Below, in pieces: positions 54,348 to 63,847 of a stretch of DNA of 64,000 bases. This DNA comes from Mesorhizobium xinjiangense (GTDB lineage: Bacteria > Pseudomonadota > Alphaproteobacteria > Rhizobiales > Rhizobiaceae): the NCBI RefSeq assembly GCF_009749525.1, contig NZ_WOAC01000015.1, positions 124,001-188,000 of the forward strand, given 5' to 3'. How positions within the stretch are numbered: the first letter of the stretch is position 1; every line of letters begins with the position of its first letter. The position numbers and the translations under genes are program-made. The notes beneath the pieces were generated by a model. That model searched no databases. It was not told where the DNA came from and saw nothing but the letters and a program-made list of their open reading frames with translations.

Positions 54348-55964
54348 ATGATCCGACATACCAAATCCATTCTTGCCGGGCACGTGCGCCGTGCCGCGCT
54401 TGCGGCCGGGCTCGCGACCGCACTGGCGGGCGCGACATCGGCTCAGGCCGAGACGCTGCGCTTCGCCTTTCAGGGCACGCTCAACGCGCTCGACCCCTAT
54501 ACGCTCAACGAGACGTTCTCGCTGGGCATGTTCGGCAACGTCTTCGAAGGGCTGACGAAGCGGGACAAGGATCTCAAGATCATCCCGGGCCTTGCCGAGA
54601 GCTGGGAAACCATCGACCCGCTCACCTGGCGCTTTCACCTGCGCGAGGGCGTCAAGTTTGCCAACGGCAATGAATTCAACGCCGACGACGTCATCTTCTC
54701 GGCCGAGCGCGTGCGCGCAGAATCGTCTGACCTGAAGACCCGCATCCCTGCCGATTCGGAGTGGACCAAGATCGACGACTACACCGTCGAGGTGAAGCTG
54801 AAGACCCCCAATCCCATCCTGCACTATGAATGGGATACCTGGTACATCATGGACAAGGAATGGGCCGAGGCGGAAGGCGCCGTGGAGCCGGTCTCGGCCA
54901 AGGACACCAATCCTGGGCCTGCCGCCTTCAGGGCCAACGGCACCGGACCGTTCAAGATCGTCAGTCACGAGCCGGGCGTGAAGACCGTCTTCGAGCCCAA
55001 CGAAGACTGGTGGGGCACGCCGGAGCATAATCTGACGCAAGTCGTCTTCACCCCGATCGCATCCGACGGCACCCGCGTGGCCGCACTCCTGGCCGGCGAT
55101 GTCGATTTGATCGACCCCGTGCCGGTGCAGGACATTCCGCGCGTAGAGGCCGATCCCAATGCCGATGCCCTGACGGGACCGGAATTGCGGGTCATCCATC
55201 TCGGCTTCAACCAATTCCGCGACGAACTGCCGACGTCCGACATCAAGGGCAAGAACCCGTTCCGCGACGTCAAGGTGCGCAAGGCGTTCTACCAGGCGAT
55301 CAACATCGATGCGATCAAGGAGCGCGTCATGCGCGGCTTGTCGACGCCGGTGCCGCTGCTGATCGCCAACGAGCTGTATGAAGGCGCAGGCGAATTCAAA
55401 CGCCTGCCCTACGATCCGGAAGCCGCCAAGCAGTTGATGAGCGATGCGGGATATCCGGACGGCTTCACCGTCGGCATGGACTGCCCGAACGACCGCTACG
55501 TCAATGACGAAGCGATCTGCCAGGCCGTGGTCTCCATGCTGGCGCGCATCGGGGTCAAGGTGAACCTCAACGCCCAGCCCAAGGCGCAGTATTTCGCCAA
55601 GGTCCTGGCGCCGGGCGGCTATGACACCGATTTCTACCTGCTCGGCTGGACGCCCGGTTCGTTCGATTCGTGGAACGTCCTGACCAATCTGGCGGGTTGC
55701 CGCGACGAGACCGGAAAGGGCGGACCGTTCAACCTTGGCGGCTATTGCAGCGAAGAGGCCGACGCGCTGGCATCTGAGATCGTCAGCGAGACCGATCCGG
55801 AAAAGCGCAGCGAGTTGATCAAGCAGGCCTATACGATCCTGACCGAGGAAGTGTCGCATATTCCGCTGCACCAGCAGTCGCTGGCCTGGGGCAAGCGCTC
55901 CAACGTCGAGATCGTTCAGCGGGCCGACAACCAGGTCCTGTTCTACTGGGCCAAGGTGAACTGA
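54348..55964 (+). CDS. Peptide-type ABC transporter substrate-binding protein (family 5)
   Basis: This 538-residue periplasmic binding protein is first in a five-gene ABC operon. The signal peptide MIRHTKSILAGHVRRAALAA continues to a cleavage site after AQA. The mature protein begins ETLRFAFQGTLNALDPYTLN, then WETIDPLTWRFHLREGV and NGTGPFKIVSHEPGVKTVFE. GGGAGA precedes the ATG. A BKACE enzyme, an RpiR regulator and an aminotransferase follow the operon, suggesting that an amino compound or peptide is the substrate. Confidence 0.95.
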   Translation: MIRHTKSILAGHVRRAALAAGLATALAGATSAQAETLRFAFQGTLNALDPYTLNETFSLGMFGNVFEGLTKRDKDLKIIPGLAESWETIDPLTWRFHLREGVKFANGNEFNADDVIFSAERVRAESSDLKTRIPADSEWTKIDDYTVEVKLKTPNPILHYEWDTWYIMDKEWAEAEGAVEPVSAKDTNPGPAAFRANGTGPFKIVSHEPGVKTVFEPNEDWWGTPEHNLTQVVFTPIASDGTRVAALLAGDVDLIDPVPVQDIPRVEADPNADALTGPELRVIHLGFNQFRDELPTSDIKGKNPFRDVKVRKAFYQAINIDAIKERVMRGLSTPVPLLIANELYEGAGEFKRLPYDPEAAKQLMSDAGYPDGFTVGMDCPNDRYVNDEAICQAVVSMLARIGVKVNLNAQPKAQYFAKVLAPGGYDTDFYLLGWTPGSFDSWNVLTNLAGCRDETGKGGPFNLGGYCSEEADALASEIVSETDPEKRSELIKQAYTILTEEVSHIPLHQQSLAWGKRSNVEIVQRADNQVLFYWAKVN

Positions 55965-56041
55965 GCAGGCGAACCCTGCCCGACGGCCCGCGCGGGTAAA
56001 CCGGCGCGGGCCGCGACTGCACGCTTTCGGGACATTCCTTC

Positions 56042-57022
56042 ATGATCGCATTCGCCATCAGGCGGCTCCTCCAAGCGCTCGGCGTCATGCTCGTCGTCGC
56101 CTTGATCTCCTTCATGATGTTCCGCTTCGTCGGCGACCCGGTGAACCAGCTCGTCGGGGTGGACACCTCGCCGGCCGAACGCGAGGCGCTGCGCCAGGCA
56201 CTCGGGCTCAACGATCCCGTGCTGCTGCAGTTCGCACGCTTCGTCATCAAGGCGGCTCAGTTCGACTTCGGCATCTCCTACCAGTTCAAGCAGCCGGTCG
56301 CCTCGCTCATCGCCAGCCGCTTGCCGGCCACGCTGGAGCTGTCCTTCGTATCGGCTCTTTTCGCTCTCGCGGTGGGAGTGCCCATGGGCGTCTATACCGG
56401 GCTCTACCGCAACACCTGGCTGGCGCGCGCCTTCCTGACAATCAGCCTGATCGGCGTATCGCTGCCGACATTCCTGATCGGCATCCTGCTCATCTTCGTC
56501 GTCTCGGTGAACCTCGGCTGGCTGCCCTCCTTCGGGCGCGGCGACGTGGTCGATCTCGGCGGCGGATGGACCACCGGACTTTTGACCAAGTCTGGCCTGC
56601 AATCGCTGATCCTGCCCTCGATCACGCTCGGCCTGTTCCAGATGACGCTGATCATGCGGCTCGTGCGCGGCGAGATGATGGAGGTCTTGAGGACCGACTA
56701 CATCAAGTTCGCCCGGGCCCGCGGCCTGTCGCGGCGCGCGATCAATTTCGGCCACGCGCTGAAGAACACGCTGGTGCCCGTCATCACCATCACCGGCCTG
56801 CAGCTCGGCTCGATCATCGCCTTTGCCGTCATCACCGAAACGGTGTTCCAGTGGCCGGGCATGGGGCTCTTGTTCCTGCAGGCGGTGCAGAATGTCGATA
56901 TCCCGATCATGGCCGCCTACCTGCTCTTGATCGCCTTCCTGTTCGTCATCATCAATTTCATCGTCGACCTGCTCTACGTGGCGGTCGACCCGAGAATCCG
57001 CCTCGGCGGCGCAGCGAGTTAG
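56042..57022 (+). CDS. Peptide-type ABC transporter permease (DppB-like)
   Basis: This 326-residue inner-membrane permease starts MIAFAIRRLLQALGVMLVVA, the standard first helix, with FRFVGDPVNQLVG next. It has the EAA loop (FARARGLSRRAINFGHALKN) and ends LLYVAVDPRIRLGG. It is second in the operon and followed after four bases by the DppC-like gene. Confidence 0.95.
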   Translation: MIAFAIRRLLQALGVMLVVALISFMMFRFVGDPVNQLVGVDTSPAEREALRQALGLNDPVLLQFARFVIKAAQFDFGISYQFKQPVASLIASRLPATLELSFVSALFALAVGVPMGVYTGLYRNTWLARAFLTISLIGVSLPTFLIGILLIFVVSVNLGWLPSFGRGDVVDLGGGWTTGLLTKSGLQSLILPSITLGLFQMTLIMRLVRGEMMEVLRTDYIKFARARGLSRRAINFGHALKNTLVPVITITGLQLGSIIAFAVITETVFQWPGMGLLFLQAVQNVDIPIMAAYLLLIAFLFVIINFIVDLLYVAVDPRIRLGGAAS

Positions 57023-57026
57023 GCCG

Positions 57027-58010
57027 ATGTCTTACGCAACCGAGCCGGAAGGCAAGGCAGCACAGACCGCTCCCGAAGGCGTGAAGGGCGGCACGCGCCC
57101 TGGCTTCGTCAGGCGCATCGCCGATTCCGACATCTGGTACTCCTTCACGCGGTCGCCGCTGACCATGGTCTCGGCCGTGGTGACGGCGATCTTCATGCTG
57201 GCCGCGTTGTTTGCGCCGTTGATCGCGCCGCACAATCCGTTCGACCCGGCATCGATCTCGATCATGGACAGTTTCTACCCGCCGATATGGGAAGCCGACA
57301 GCGACCCGCGCTTCCTGCTGGGATCGGACGATCAGGGTCGCGACGTTCTGTCGACCATCCTTTACGGCATGCGCATCTCGCTCGCCGTCGGGTTTGCCAG
57401 CGTCATCTTCGCCATGGTCATCGGCGTGACGCTCGGACTGCTCGCCGGCTATCTGGGCGGCTGGGTTGACAGCGTCATCATGCGCATCGCCGATGTGCAG
57501 CTCACCTTTCCGGCCATCCTGATCGCCCTTCTCATCAACGGCGTGGCGCGCGCAATGGCTGGGCCGCAATCCTACGACAACGTCGTCTTCGCGGTCCTGG
57601 TCCTGTCGATCGGCCTGTCCTTCTGGGTGCAATATGCCCGCACGGTGCGCGGCTCGGTTCTGGTGGAAGCCAACAAGGAATATGTGCTGGCGGCGAAACT
57701 GATCGGGCTCAAGCCGATCACCATCATGTTCAAGCACGTGCTTCCCAACGTCCTCGGCCCGGTGCTCGTGATCGCCACGATCAACCTGGCGCTGGCCATC
57801 ATCACCGAGGCCACCCTCTCCTTCCTCGGCGTCGGCGTGCCGCCCACCGAGCCGTCGCTCGGCACGCTGATCCGCATCGGCAACGACTTCCTGTTTTCCG
57901 GTGAGTGGTGGGTCACAATTTTCCCCGGCATCACGCTCGCCATCCTGGCGCTGGCCGTCAACCTGCTCGGCGATTGGCTGCGCGACGCATTGAATCCGAA
58001 GCTCAGATGA
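57027..58010 (+). CDS. Peptide-type ABC transporter permease (DppC-like)
   Basis: This 327-residue permease has an N-terminal cytoplasmic arm, the marker LLGSDDQGRDVLSTILYGMR, the EAA-like coupling loop (AAKLIGLKPITIMFKHVLPN) and the terminal [15 protein letters not shown]. It overlaps the following ATPase gene by four bases. Confidence 0.95.
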   Translation: MSYATEPEGKAAQTAPEGVKGGTRPGFVRRIADSDIWYSFTRSPLTMVSAVVTAIFMLAALFAPLIAPHNPFDPASISIMDSFYPPIWEADSDPRFLLGSDDQGRDVLSTILYGMRISLAVGFASVIFAMVIGVTLGLLAGYLGGWVDSVIMRIADVQLTFPAILIALLINGVARAMAGPQSYDNVVFAVLVLSIGLSFWVQYARTVRGSVLVEANKEYVLAAKLIGLKPITIMFKHVLPNVLGPVLVIATINLALAIITEATLSFLGVGVPPTEPSLGTLIRIGNDFLFSGEWWVTIFPGITLAILALAVNLLGDWLRDALNPKLR

Positions 58011-59065
58011 CGACACCGACACTCTCCGTCCGCAACCTTCGCGTCGAAATCCCCACGCGCCGCGGCGTGCTCACGGCGATCGACGACCTCTCCTTCGACA
58101 TCGCGCCGGGCGAGGTGCTCGGCATGGTGGGCGAATCCGGGGCCGGCAAGTCGATCACCGGCTCGGCCATCATCGGTCTGCTTGAGCCGCCCGGCCGGGT
58201 CGCCGGCGGCGAGATCCGGCTCGCCGGCGAGCGCATCGACAATGTGTCGCCCGACCAGATGCGGCGCATCCGCGGGCGCAGGATCGGCATGATCTTCCAG
58301 GACCCGCTGACCAGCCTCAACCCGCTCTACCGCATCGGCGACCAGCTCGTGGAAACGATCCTGACCCATGAGCGTCTTTCCCAGAAGGCGGCGCGCACAA
58401 AAGCGGTGAAGCTCCTGGAGGAGGTCGGCATACCGGCCGCCGAAGCCCGCTTTTCAGCCTATCCGCATCAGTTTTCCGGCGGCATGCGCCAGCGCGTGGT
58501 GATCGCCCTGGCGCTTTGCGCCGATCCCGAACTGGTGATCGCCGACGAACCGACGACGGCGCTCGACGTCTCGGTCCAGGCGCAGATCATCGCGCTGTTG
58601 AAGCGGCTTTGCGCCGATCGCGGCGCCTCGGTGATGCTGATCACGCACGATATGGGCGTCATTGCCGAGACGGCCGACCGGGTCTGCGTGCTTTATGCCG
58701 GGCGCCTGGCCGAGATCGGGCCGGTGCGTGCCGTGGTCAAGCATCCCCAGCATCCCTACACGCAAGGGCTGATGGCGGCGATCCCCTCGCTCGTCGGCGA
58801 TCCCGACGCAACGCTGGCGCAGATTCCCGGTTCCATGCCGCGCCTCGGCGCCATACCGGCGGGCTGCGCCTTCAATCCGCGCTGCAACTTCGCCTTCGAG
58901 GCGTGCAGCGCGGCGCGGCCGGAGGTCTACGACGCCGGCACCAGCGACGCGTCCTGCTTCCTGCACGCATCCGAGGTCGCGCCATCCGCTCCGGCGGAAA
59001 CGCTGCGCGCAGCCGACCAAGCGGGCATCGTGCTTCCTGTTTCAGCGAAGGAGACGATCGCATGA
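58007..59065 (+). CDS. Peptide-type ABC transporter ATP-binding protein (DppD-like)
   Basis: This 352-residue ATPase has Walker [12 protein letters not shown]-loop [12 protein letters not shown], signature [15 protein letters not shown] and Walker [13 protein letters not shown]. Unlike the shorter homologue at 4804-5658 it keeps the C-terminal cysteine motif ([20 protein letters not shown], then a further Cys in ASCFLH), reported in Dpp systems to bind an Fe-S cluster. It overlaps both neighbours by four bases. Confidence 0.95.
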   Translation: MTTPTLSVRNLRVEIPTRRGVLTAIDDLSFDIAPGEVLGMVGESGAGKSITGSAIIGLLEPPGRVAGGEIRLAGERIDNVSPDQMRRIRGRRIGMIFQDPLTSLNPLYRIGDQLVETILTHERLSQKAARTKAVKLLEEVGIPAAEARFSAYPHQFSGGMRQRVVIALALCADPELVIADEPTTALDVSVQAQIIALLKRLCADRGASVMLITHDMGVIAETADRVCVLYAGRLAEIGPVRAVVKHPQHPYTQGLMAAIPSLVGDPDATLAQIPGSMPRLGAIPAGCAFNPRCNFAFEACSAARPEVYDAGTSDASCFLHASEVAPSAPAETLRAADQAGIVLPVSAKETIA

Positions 59066-60114
59066 GCGTCGCCGCGATGCCCAAGGATGTTTCTCGGCCG
59101 GACAGCGGCAACAACAAGACACTGGTCGAGATCAACGGGCTGCGTCGCGTCTTCGACCTTTCCAAGCCCTGGCTCAATCGTCTGATCGAAGGCGGCGGCA
59201 AGGTCACCTTGACGGCGGTCGACGGCGTCGATTTTGCCATCCGCGAGGGTGAGACCTACGCGCTGGTCGGCGAATCCGGTTCCGGCAAGTCGACCATCGC
59301 CAAGATGACGGTTGGCCTTTTGCGGCCGTCGGCCGGCAGCGTGACGATCGGCGGCACCGATGTCTGGGGTTCGAAGGATGCCGAGGGCATGCGCGCCATG
59401 CGCCGCCAGATCCAGATGATCTTCCAGGACCCGTTCGCCAGCCTCAATCCGCGGTGGCGCGTGCGCGCCATCATCGAGGAGCCGATCAAGGCGTTCGACC
59501 TCATCTCCGACGCCAAGGACCGCGGCGAGCGGGTCGGCGAGCTCCTGTCGCTCGTCGGGCTCGACCCGCGCGACGGCCAGAAATTCCCGCACGAATTTTC
59601 CGGCGGCCAGCGCCAGCGCATCGCAATCGCCCGGGCGCTGGCATCCAATCCGCGCTTCATCGTCTGCGACGAGCCGACCTCGGCGCTCGACGTTTCGGTG
59701 CAGGCGCAGGTGCTCAACCTGCTGCGCGACCTTCAGGAAAGATTGGGACTGACCTATCTCTTCATCAGTCACAATCTCGCCGTGGTGCGCCATGTCGCGA
59801 CACGCGTCGGCGTGCTTTACCTCGGACGGCTGGTCGAGGAGGCGCCGGCACGTGAACTCTTCGCCTCGCCGCAGCATCCATACACGAAAATGCTGCTCGA
59901 AGCGGTGCCGGACATCGAGATGGGAGGCTCCGAGCGCCAGTCGATCGCCGGCGAGATCCCCAACCCCGTCAATCCGCCGCCCGGATGCCATTTCCATCCG
60001 CGCTGCCCCCAGGCGATGGACCATTGCAGCCGCGATATCCCGCCCGTCTACCACGTCGGGGCGGCCAATGTGCGCTGCCACCTGTTCGGCGATGCCAAGC
60101 GGTCAGCTCGATAG
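59062..60114 (+). CDS. Peptide-type ABC transporter ATP-binding protein (DppF-like)
   Basis: This 350-residue partner ATPase has Walker [14 protein letters not shown]-loop FQDPFASLNPRW, signature FSGGQRQRIAIARAL and Walker B IVCDEPTSALD. The C-terminal GCHFHPRCPQAMDHCSRDIP and a later Cys (NVRCHLF) give the full four-cysteine motif. It is last in the transporter operon; its 3' end overlaps the convergent BKACE gene by 12 bases. Confidence 0.95.
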   Translation: MSVAAMPKDVSRPDSGNNKTLVEINGLRRVFDLSKPWLNRLIEGGGKVTLTAVDGVDFAIREGETYALVGESGSGKSTIAKMTVGLLRPSAGSVTIGGTDVWGSKDAEGMRAMRRQIQMIFQDPFASLNPRWRVRAIIEEPIKAFDLISDAKDRGERVGELLSLVGLDPRDGQKFPHEFSGGQRQRIAIARALASNPRFIVCDEPTSALDVSVQAQVLNLLRDLQERLGLTYLFISHNLAVVRHVATRVGVLYLGRLVEEAPARELFASPQHPYTKMLLEAVPDIEMGGSERQSIAGEIPNPVNPPPGCHFHPRCPQAMDHCSRDIPPVYHVGAANVRCHLFGDAKRSAR

Positions 60115-60957
60115 GCGCCACAGCGCCCGCAATTCGTCCGCCTTCGCCAATGGAATGCCGACGCTCCCGAGCGCCGTTGCGGTCGCATGGACAAGTGCGG
60201 CATTGTCGGGCGCGAGCGCGCCGTCGGGCAGGCAAAAATTGTTCTCGAAACCGACCCGGATATGTCCGCCGAGCATGGCGCCGAAGGTCGCGCAGGCCGT
60301 CTCGCGCGCACCGAAGGCACAGACCATCCAGTCGGCAAACCGTGGACGCGCATCGGTCAGGAAGGGCAGCAGGTCGGCCGGCGCCGACTTCTGGCCTTCG
60401 GCATAACGGCCAAGGACATAGAGCACCGACAGCCGATCGAAGGGGATCAGGCCGCGCTTGTGCAATGCTGCCATGCGGTCAGCTTCCTCCGGTGTGTAAA
60501 GAATGATCTGCGGCGCGATCCGCTCGCCGGCCATCCAGGCGAGGAAATCGGCAAAGGCGGCTTCGCTTGCCTCGTCGGGCGCCAGCTCACGCAGCGCCAG
60601 CGAGGCGGCTTGCGGGCGCACCGCCCTGACGACAGCCATCTGCTCGTCGGGCCGGTATCTTCCGACGGCTTCGGTCGTGATCTGGATCACCAGGCGGTCG
60701 CCGACCGCGGCGCGCGTCGCGGCGATCGCGTCGCGGTAGGCATCGGCGTCGAGCAGATGGGCGCCGTCGCGGTCACGCACATGCATGTGGATCATGGCCG
60801 CGCCCGCGTCGAGACAGGCCGCGGCGGTCCGCGCGATCTCGTCGGCGGTCAGCGGTATTGCTGGATGGTCCGCCTTGCCGCGCCGGCCGCCATTGGGCGC
60901 CACGGCGATTGCCTTCGGTTCCACGACATCCGACCGTTCCTGCGCCGTTTCTGGCAT
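60103..60957 (-). CDS. BKACE family protein (DUF849, 3-keto-5-aminohexanoate cleavage enzyme-like)
   Basis: This 284-residue TIM-barrel enzyme belongs to the beta-keto acid cleavage enzyme (BKACE) family, which splits a beta-keto acid with acetyl-CoA. The family start VAPNGGRRGKADHPAIPLTA and the zinc-binding GAAMIHMHVRDRDG are clear, with GGHIRVGFENNFCLPDG near the end. Its beta-keto acid is unknown. ATG 60957 follows GGAG at seven bases. It is divergent from the RpiR regulator, with a palindromic region between them, so it is probably controlled by it and works with the aminotransferase downstream of that regulator. Confidence 0.92.
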   Translation of the reverse strand: MPETAQERSDVVEPKAIAVAPNGGRRGKADHPAIPLTADEIARTAAACLDAGAAMIHMHVRDRDGAHLLDADAYRDAIAATRAAVGDRLVIQITTEAVGRYRPDEQMAVVRAVRPQAASLALRELAPDEASEAAFADFLAWMAGERIAPQIILYTPEEADRMAALHKRGLIPFDRLSVLYVLGRYAEGQKSAPADLLPFLTDARPRFADWMVCAFGARETACATFGAMLGGHIRVGFENNFCLPDGALAPDNAALVHATATALGSVGIPLAKADELRALWRLSS

Positions 60958-60983
60958 CGCTTCACTCCGTATGATGCACGAAT

Positions 60984-61008
60984 GCATTGCAATGCAACAT
61001 TTGTTGCA
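60984..61008. promoter_or_regulatory. Overlapping palindromes, candidate RpiR operator
   Basis: GCATTGCAATGC (60984-60995) is a perfect palindrome, and TGCAACA-TT-TGTTGCA (60993-61008) is a second perfect one sharing three bases with it. Another TTGCAA follows at 61015. They fill the 73-bp gap between divergent BKACE and RpiR genes, where a shared operator is expected. Confidence 0.65.
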
Positions 61009-61030
61009 TATCTTTTGCAAGAGGTCTAGC

Positions 61031-61930
61031 ATGACGCCCATGAAGTCCGCCCTTTCCCTTCCTGACCGCATCATTGCGGCATTCGACAGCCTGCCCGAAC
61101 AGCTCGGCCAGGCGGCGCGCTATATTCTCGACAACCCGAACGACGTGGCGCTGCTTTCGATGCGCGAACAGGCGCGCCGCGCCGGCGTCAAGCCGTGGAC
61201 CATGACCCGGCTTGCCCGGCGGCTCGGCTATGCCGGCTATGAGGACATCCGCGAGGAAAGTGCTGCCGCACTTCGCCGGGCCGCGCTCGGCTTTTCCGGA
61301 CGGGCGGGCGCGCAGGCGGCACGCGAGGAGGGCGGCGGCGAAGACGGGCTGATGACCGACATCGCGCAGATTGTGGGCAATGGCGTCACCCGCCTCGCCG
61401 AACCCGCCACGATGAAAGAGCTGGCCGCAGCCGCAGCACTGATTTCAGGCGCAAGACGGGTCTATTGTCTCGGCCTGCGCGCCGGCTATCCGGTTGCCGC
61501 CCAGTTCGCCTATCTGATGTCCTTTCTCGACGATCGCGCCATCCTTCTCGGCCGCGGCGCGGGCACCGACCTCGACGCCATGCGCCACGCCGGTGCCGAG
61601 GACGTCCTCTTCGCCATCAGCGCCGCCCCCTATACGGGAGCGACCATCGAGACGGCGCGCTACGCGGCCCGCCGCGGGGTACCCGTGCTCGCGCTGACCG
61701 ACAGCCCGGTCTCGCCGCTTGCGGCCATCGCCAGCCGGTCGGTGATCGTTTCGACCGACAGCCCTTCCTTCGTCCACACCATGACGCCGGCGCTCGCCGC
61801 CGTCGAAATCCTCGCCTCCCTTGTCGTCGCGCGCGGCGGCGCGAAGGCGCTGGAAGCGATCGCGGCGACGGAAGAGCAGCTCGCCCAACTCAACATCCAC
61901 CTCTACGCCCCGCAACGGACCCAGCCATGA
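61031..61930 (+). CDS. RpiR/MurR family transcriptional regulator with SIS domain
   Basis: This 299-residue regulator has an N-terminal HTH_6 domain (about 8-85; LSMREQARRAGVKPWTMTRL) and a C-terminal SIS domain (about 125-275; RRVYCLGLRAGYPVAAQFAY, FAISAAPYTGATIETARYAA). Most such proteins sense a sugar phosphate, but some control amino-acid or amine catabolism. ATG 61031 follows GAGG. The stop overlaps the aminotransferase start by four bases, so regulator and enzyme are co-translated. Confidence 0.92.
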   Translation: MTPMKSALSLPDRIIAAFDSLPEQLGQAARYILDNPNDVALLSMREQARRAGVKPWTMTRLARRLGYAGYEDIREESAAALRRAALGFSGRAGAQAAREEGGGEDGLMTDIAQIVGNGVTRLAEPATMKELAAAAALISGARRVYCLGLRAGYPVAAQFAYLMSFLDDRAILLGRGAGTDLDAMRHAGAEDVLFAISAAPYTGATIETARYAARRGVPVLALTDSPVSPLAAIASRSVIVSTDSPSFVHTMTPALAAVEILASLVVARGGAKALEAIAATEEQLAQLNIHLYAPQRTQP

Positions 61931-63258
61931 CCCATATCCTGCATCGCCAGATTCATGCCGATCTCCCCACCGCCGTCGGCGGCGCGGGGGTGGAACTCTT
62001 CGACAGTCAAGGCCGCGCCTATATCGACGCCTCGGGCGGCGCCGCCGTTTCCTGTCTCGGCCACGGCCATCCCGACGTGGTCGCCGCCCTGCGGGCGCAG
62101 GCCGACAGGCTCGCCTACGCGCATACCGGCTTCTTCACCAACGAGCCGGCCGAAAAACTGGCCGATAGGCTCGTCGCCGGAGCCCCGGACGGCATCAGCC
62201 ATGTCTATTTCGTCTCCGGCGGCTCGGAGGCGGTCGAGGCGGCGCTCAAGATGGCGCGGCAATATTTCGTCGAGATCGGTCAGCCGCAGCGGCGCAACAT
62301 CATCGCCCGACGACAGAGCTATCACGGCAACACGCTGGGGGCGCTGGCAACGGGCGGCAATGAGCAGCGCCGCGCCCAGTTCCGCCCGCTGCTGATCGAG
62401 ACCCACCACATCGACCCCTGCTACGCCTATCGCTACCAGGAGGCCGGCGAGACAGACGAAGCCTACGGCCTGCGCGCCGCCCAGGCGCTGGAAGACCGGA
62501 TCCTGGAGCTCGGCCCCGAAACCGTGATGGCCTTCGTCGCCGAGCCGGTCGTCGGCGCGACGGCCGGTGCGGTGCCGGCGGTTGCCGGCTATCTCAAGCG
62601 CGTGCGCGAGATCTGCGACCGCTACGGGGTGCTCCTGATCCTCGACGAGGTGATGTGCGGCATGGGCCGCACCGGCACGCTGCACGCCTGCGAGCAGGAT
62701 GGCGTGGCGCCCGACCTGATGACGATCGCCAAGGGGCTCGGCGGTGGCTACCAGCCGATCGGCGCGGTGCTTTTGTCACGCACGATCTTCGACGCGTTCG
62801 CCAATGGCTCGGGGCTCTTCCAGCACGGCCACACCTATATCTGCCACCCCATGGCCTGCGCGGCCGGGCTGGCCGTGCAGGAGGTGATCGCGCGCGACGG
62901 GCTGCTCGACAACGTCAAGGCGATGGGTGCGCGGCTTTCCCGGCGGCTCGGCGAGCGTTTCGGCAACAGCCCTCATGTCGGCGACATTCGCGGGCGCGGC
63001 CTGTTCATGGGGCTCGAGATGGTCGCCGACCGCGCGACCAAGGAGCCCTTCGATCCGGCCCTGAAGCTCAATGCCCGCATCAAGCGGGCGGCGATGGCGC
63101 GCGGGCTCATGGTCTATCCCTCCGGCGGCACGATCGACGGCGCGCGCGGCGACCACGTGCTGATCGCCCCGCCCTTCATCAGCGACGAATCGACGATCGA
63201 CACGATCGTCGAGCGGCTCGGCGAGGCGGTCGACGCGGCGGTGAAGAACGGCGGTTAA
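61927..63258 (+). CDS. Class III (omega-type) aminotransferase, PLP-dependent
   Basis: This 443-residue enzyme is of the 4-aminobutyrate/beta-alanine/omega-amino acid aminotransferase class. Features are YFVSGGSEAVEAALKMARQY, RRQSYHGNTLGALA, the Asp in LLILDEVMCGMGRTG that pairs with the pyridine ring, and the PLP lysine in MTIAKGLGGGYQPIGAV. It transfers an amino group from an omega-amino acid or amine to a keto acid. Coupling to the RpiR regulator and closeness to the BKACE enzyme and ABC importer suggest one degradation route for an amino acid or peptide-like substrate. Confidence 0.94.
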   Translation: MTHILHRQIHADLPTAVGGAGVELFDSQGRAYIDASGGAAVSCLGHGHPDVVAALRAQADRLAYAHTGFFTNEPAEKLADRLVAGAPDGISHVYFVSGGSEAVEAALKMARQYFVEIGQPQRRNIIARRQSYHGNTLGALATGGNEQRRAQFRPLLIETHHIDPCYAYRYQEAGETDEAYGLRAAQALEDRILELGPETVMAFVAEPVVGATAGAVPAVAGYLKRVREICDRYGVLLILDEVMCGMGRTGTLHACEQDGVAPDLMTIAKGLGGGYQPIGAVLLSRTIFDAFANGSGLFQHGHTYICHPMACAAGLAVQEVIARDGLLDNVKAMGARLSRRLGERFGNSPHVGDIRGRGLFMGLEMVADRATKEPFDPALKLNARIKRAAMARGLMVYPSGGTIDGARGDHVLIAPPFISDESTIDTIVERLGEAVDAAVKNGG

Positions 63259-63260
63259 GC

Positions 63261-63288
63261 GCAGGCCGGCATTTTGCGGCCGGCCTGC
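63261..63288. terminator. Strong hairpin between convergent genes
   Basis: GCAGGCCGGC-ATTTTGCG-GCCGGCCTGC is a perfect ten-base stem with an eight-base loop, starting two bases after the aminotransferase stop and ending 20 bases before the Rnk-like stop on the other strand. It probably serves both genes. There is no long T-tract. Confidence 0.6.
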
Positions 63289-63307
63289 AATACCGCCGTG
63301 ACGAGGC

Positions 63308-63847
63308 TCATGCCGCCGACGGACCGGGATCGTCAAATCCGTCGGGATCGACCGTCACAGGCGACGGCCGGTCGCCGGCGGCCCCGCGGACCAGTCTCAG
63401 TGTCGGTCTGCGCTGCGGCGGCCCGACCAAGCCATCCGCGGCTTCCTTCTCGCGTCGTTTGGTTTCGGGTTGATAGAGGACCTTGTCCAGCACGATCCGT
63501 TCCTTCATGACCCCGCGGTCATGAAGGTGGAACTCCTGACCTTCGGCAAGACCGAGAAGCGCCAATCCGCGCCGCGTGGTGATCGGCAGGAACATGCCCA
63601 CGAGACCGACCATCCTGTCGTGAGAGATCACCCGCGTTTCGGGTTGGCGCCCGTCGACGCTGAATGTCACGCGGCTGTTCAAGGTGGCGACGTTTGCCGG
63701 AACATCGTCGCGAAAGACGACTGTCGCGGTTTCGATCTTTCTGGCGAGGAGCGCCGCCATGGGATCATCGCGTCCGAGACAGCGGTCGCGCATGACTTCG
63801 AGAATGGTGAAGTCTTTCGTGGTGAGGACGCAGATTTCTTCAGACAT
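63308..63847 (-). CDS. Rnk/GreA-GreB C-terminal family protein (nucleoside diphosphate kinase regulator-like)
   Basis: This 179-residue protein has a GreA/GreB C-terminal FKBP-like domain as in Rnk: IETATVVFRDDVPANVATLN, then VTFSVDGRQPETRVI and GLALLGLAEGQEFHLHD. The N-terminal coiled coil of GreA is replaced by a short helical segment (FTILEVMRDRCLGRDDPMAA). A C-terminal extension of about 50 charged, Pro-rich residues follows. Rnk-type proteins bind RNA polymerase and affect nucleotide pools; the exact role here is unknown. AAAGGAAA precedes the ATG. The 153 bases to its right hold no gene that I can support. Confidence 0.88.
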   Translation of the reverse strand: MSEEICVLTTKDFTILEVMRDRCLGRDDPMAALLARKIETATVVFRDDVPANVATLNSRVTFSVDGRQPETRVISHDRMVGLVGMFLPITTRRGLALLGLAEGQEFHLHDRGVMKERIVLDKVLYQPETKRREKEAADGLVGPPQRRPTLRLVRGAAGDRPSPVTVDPDGFDDPGPSAA

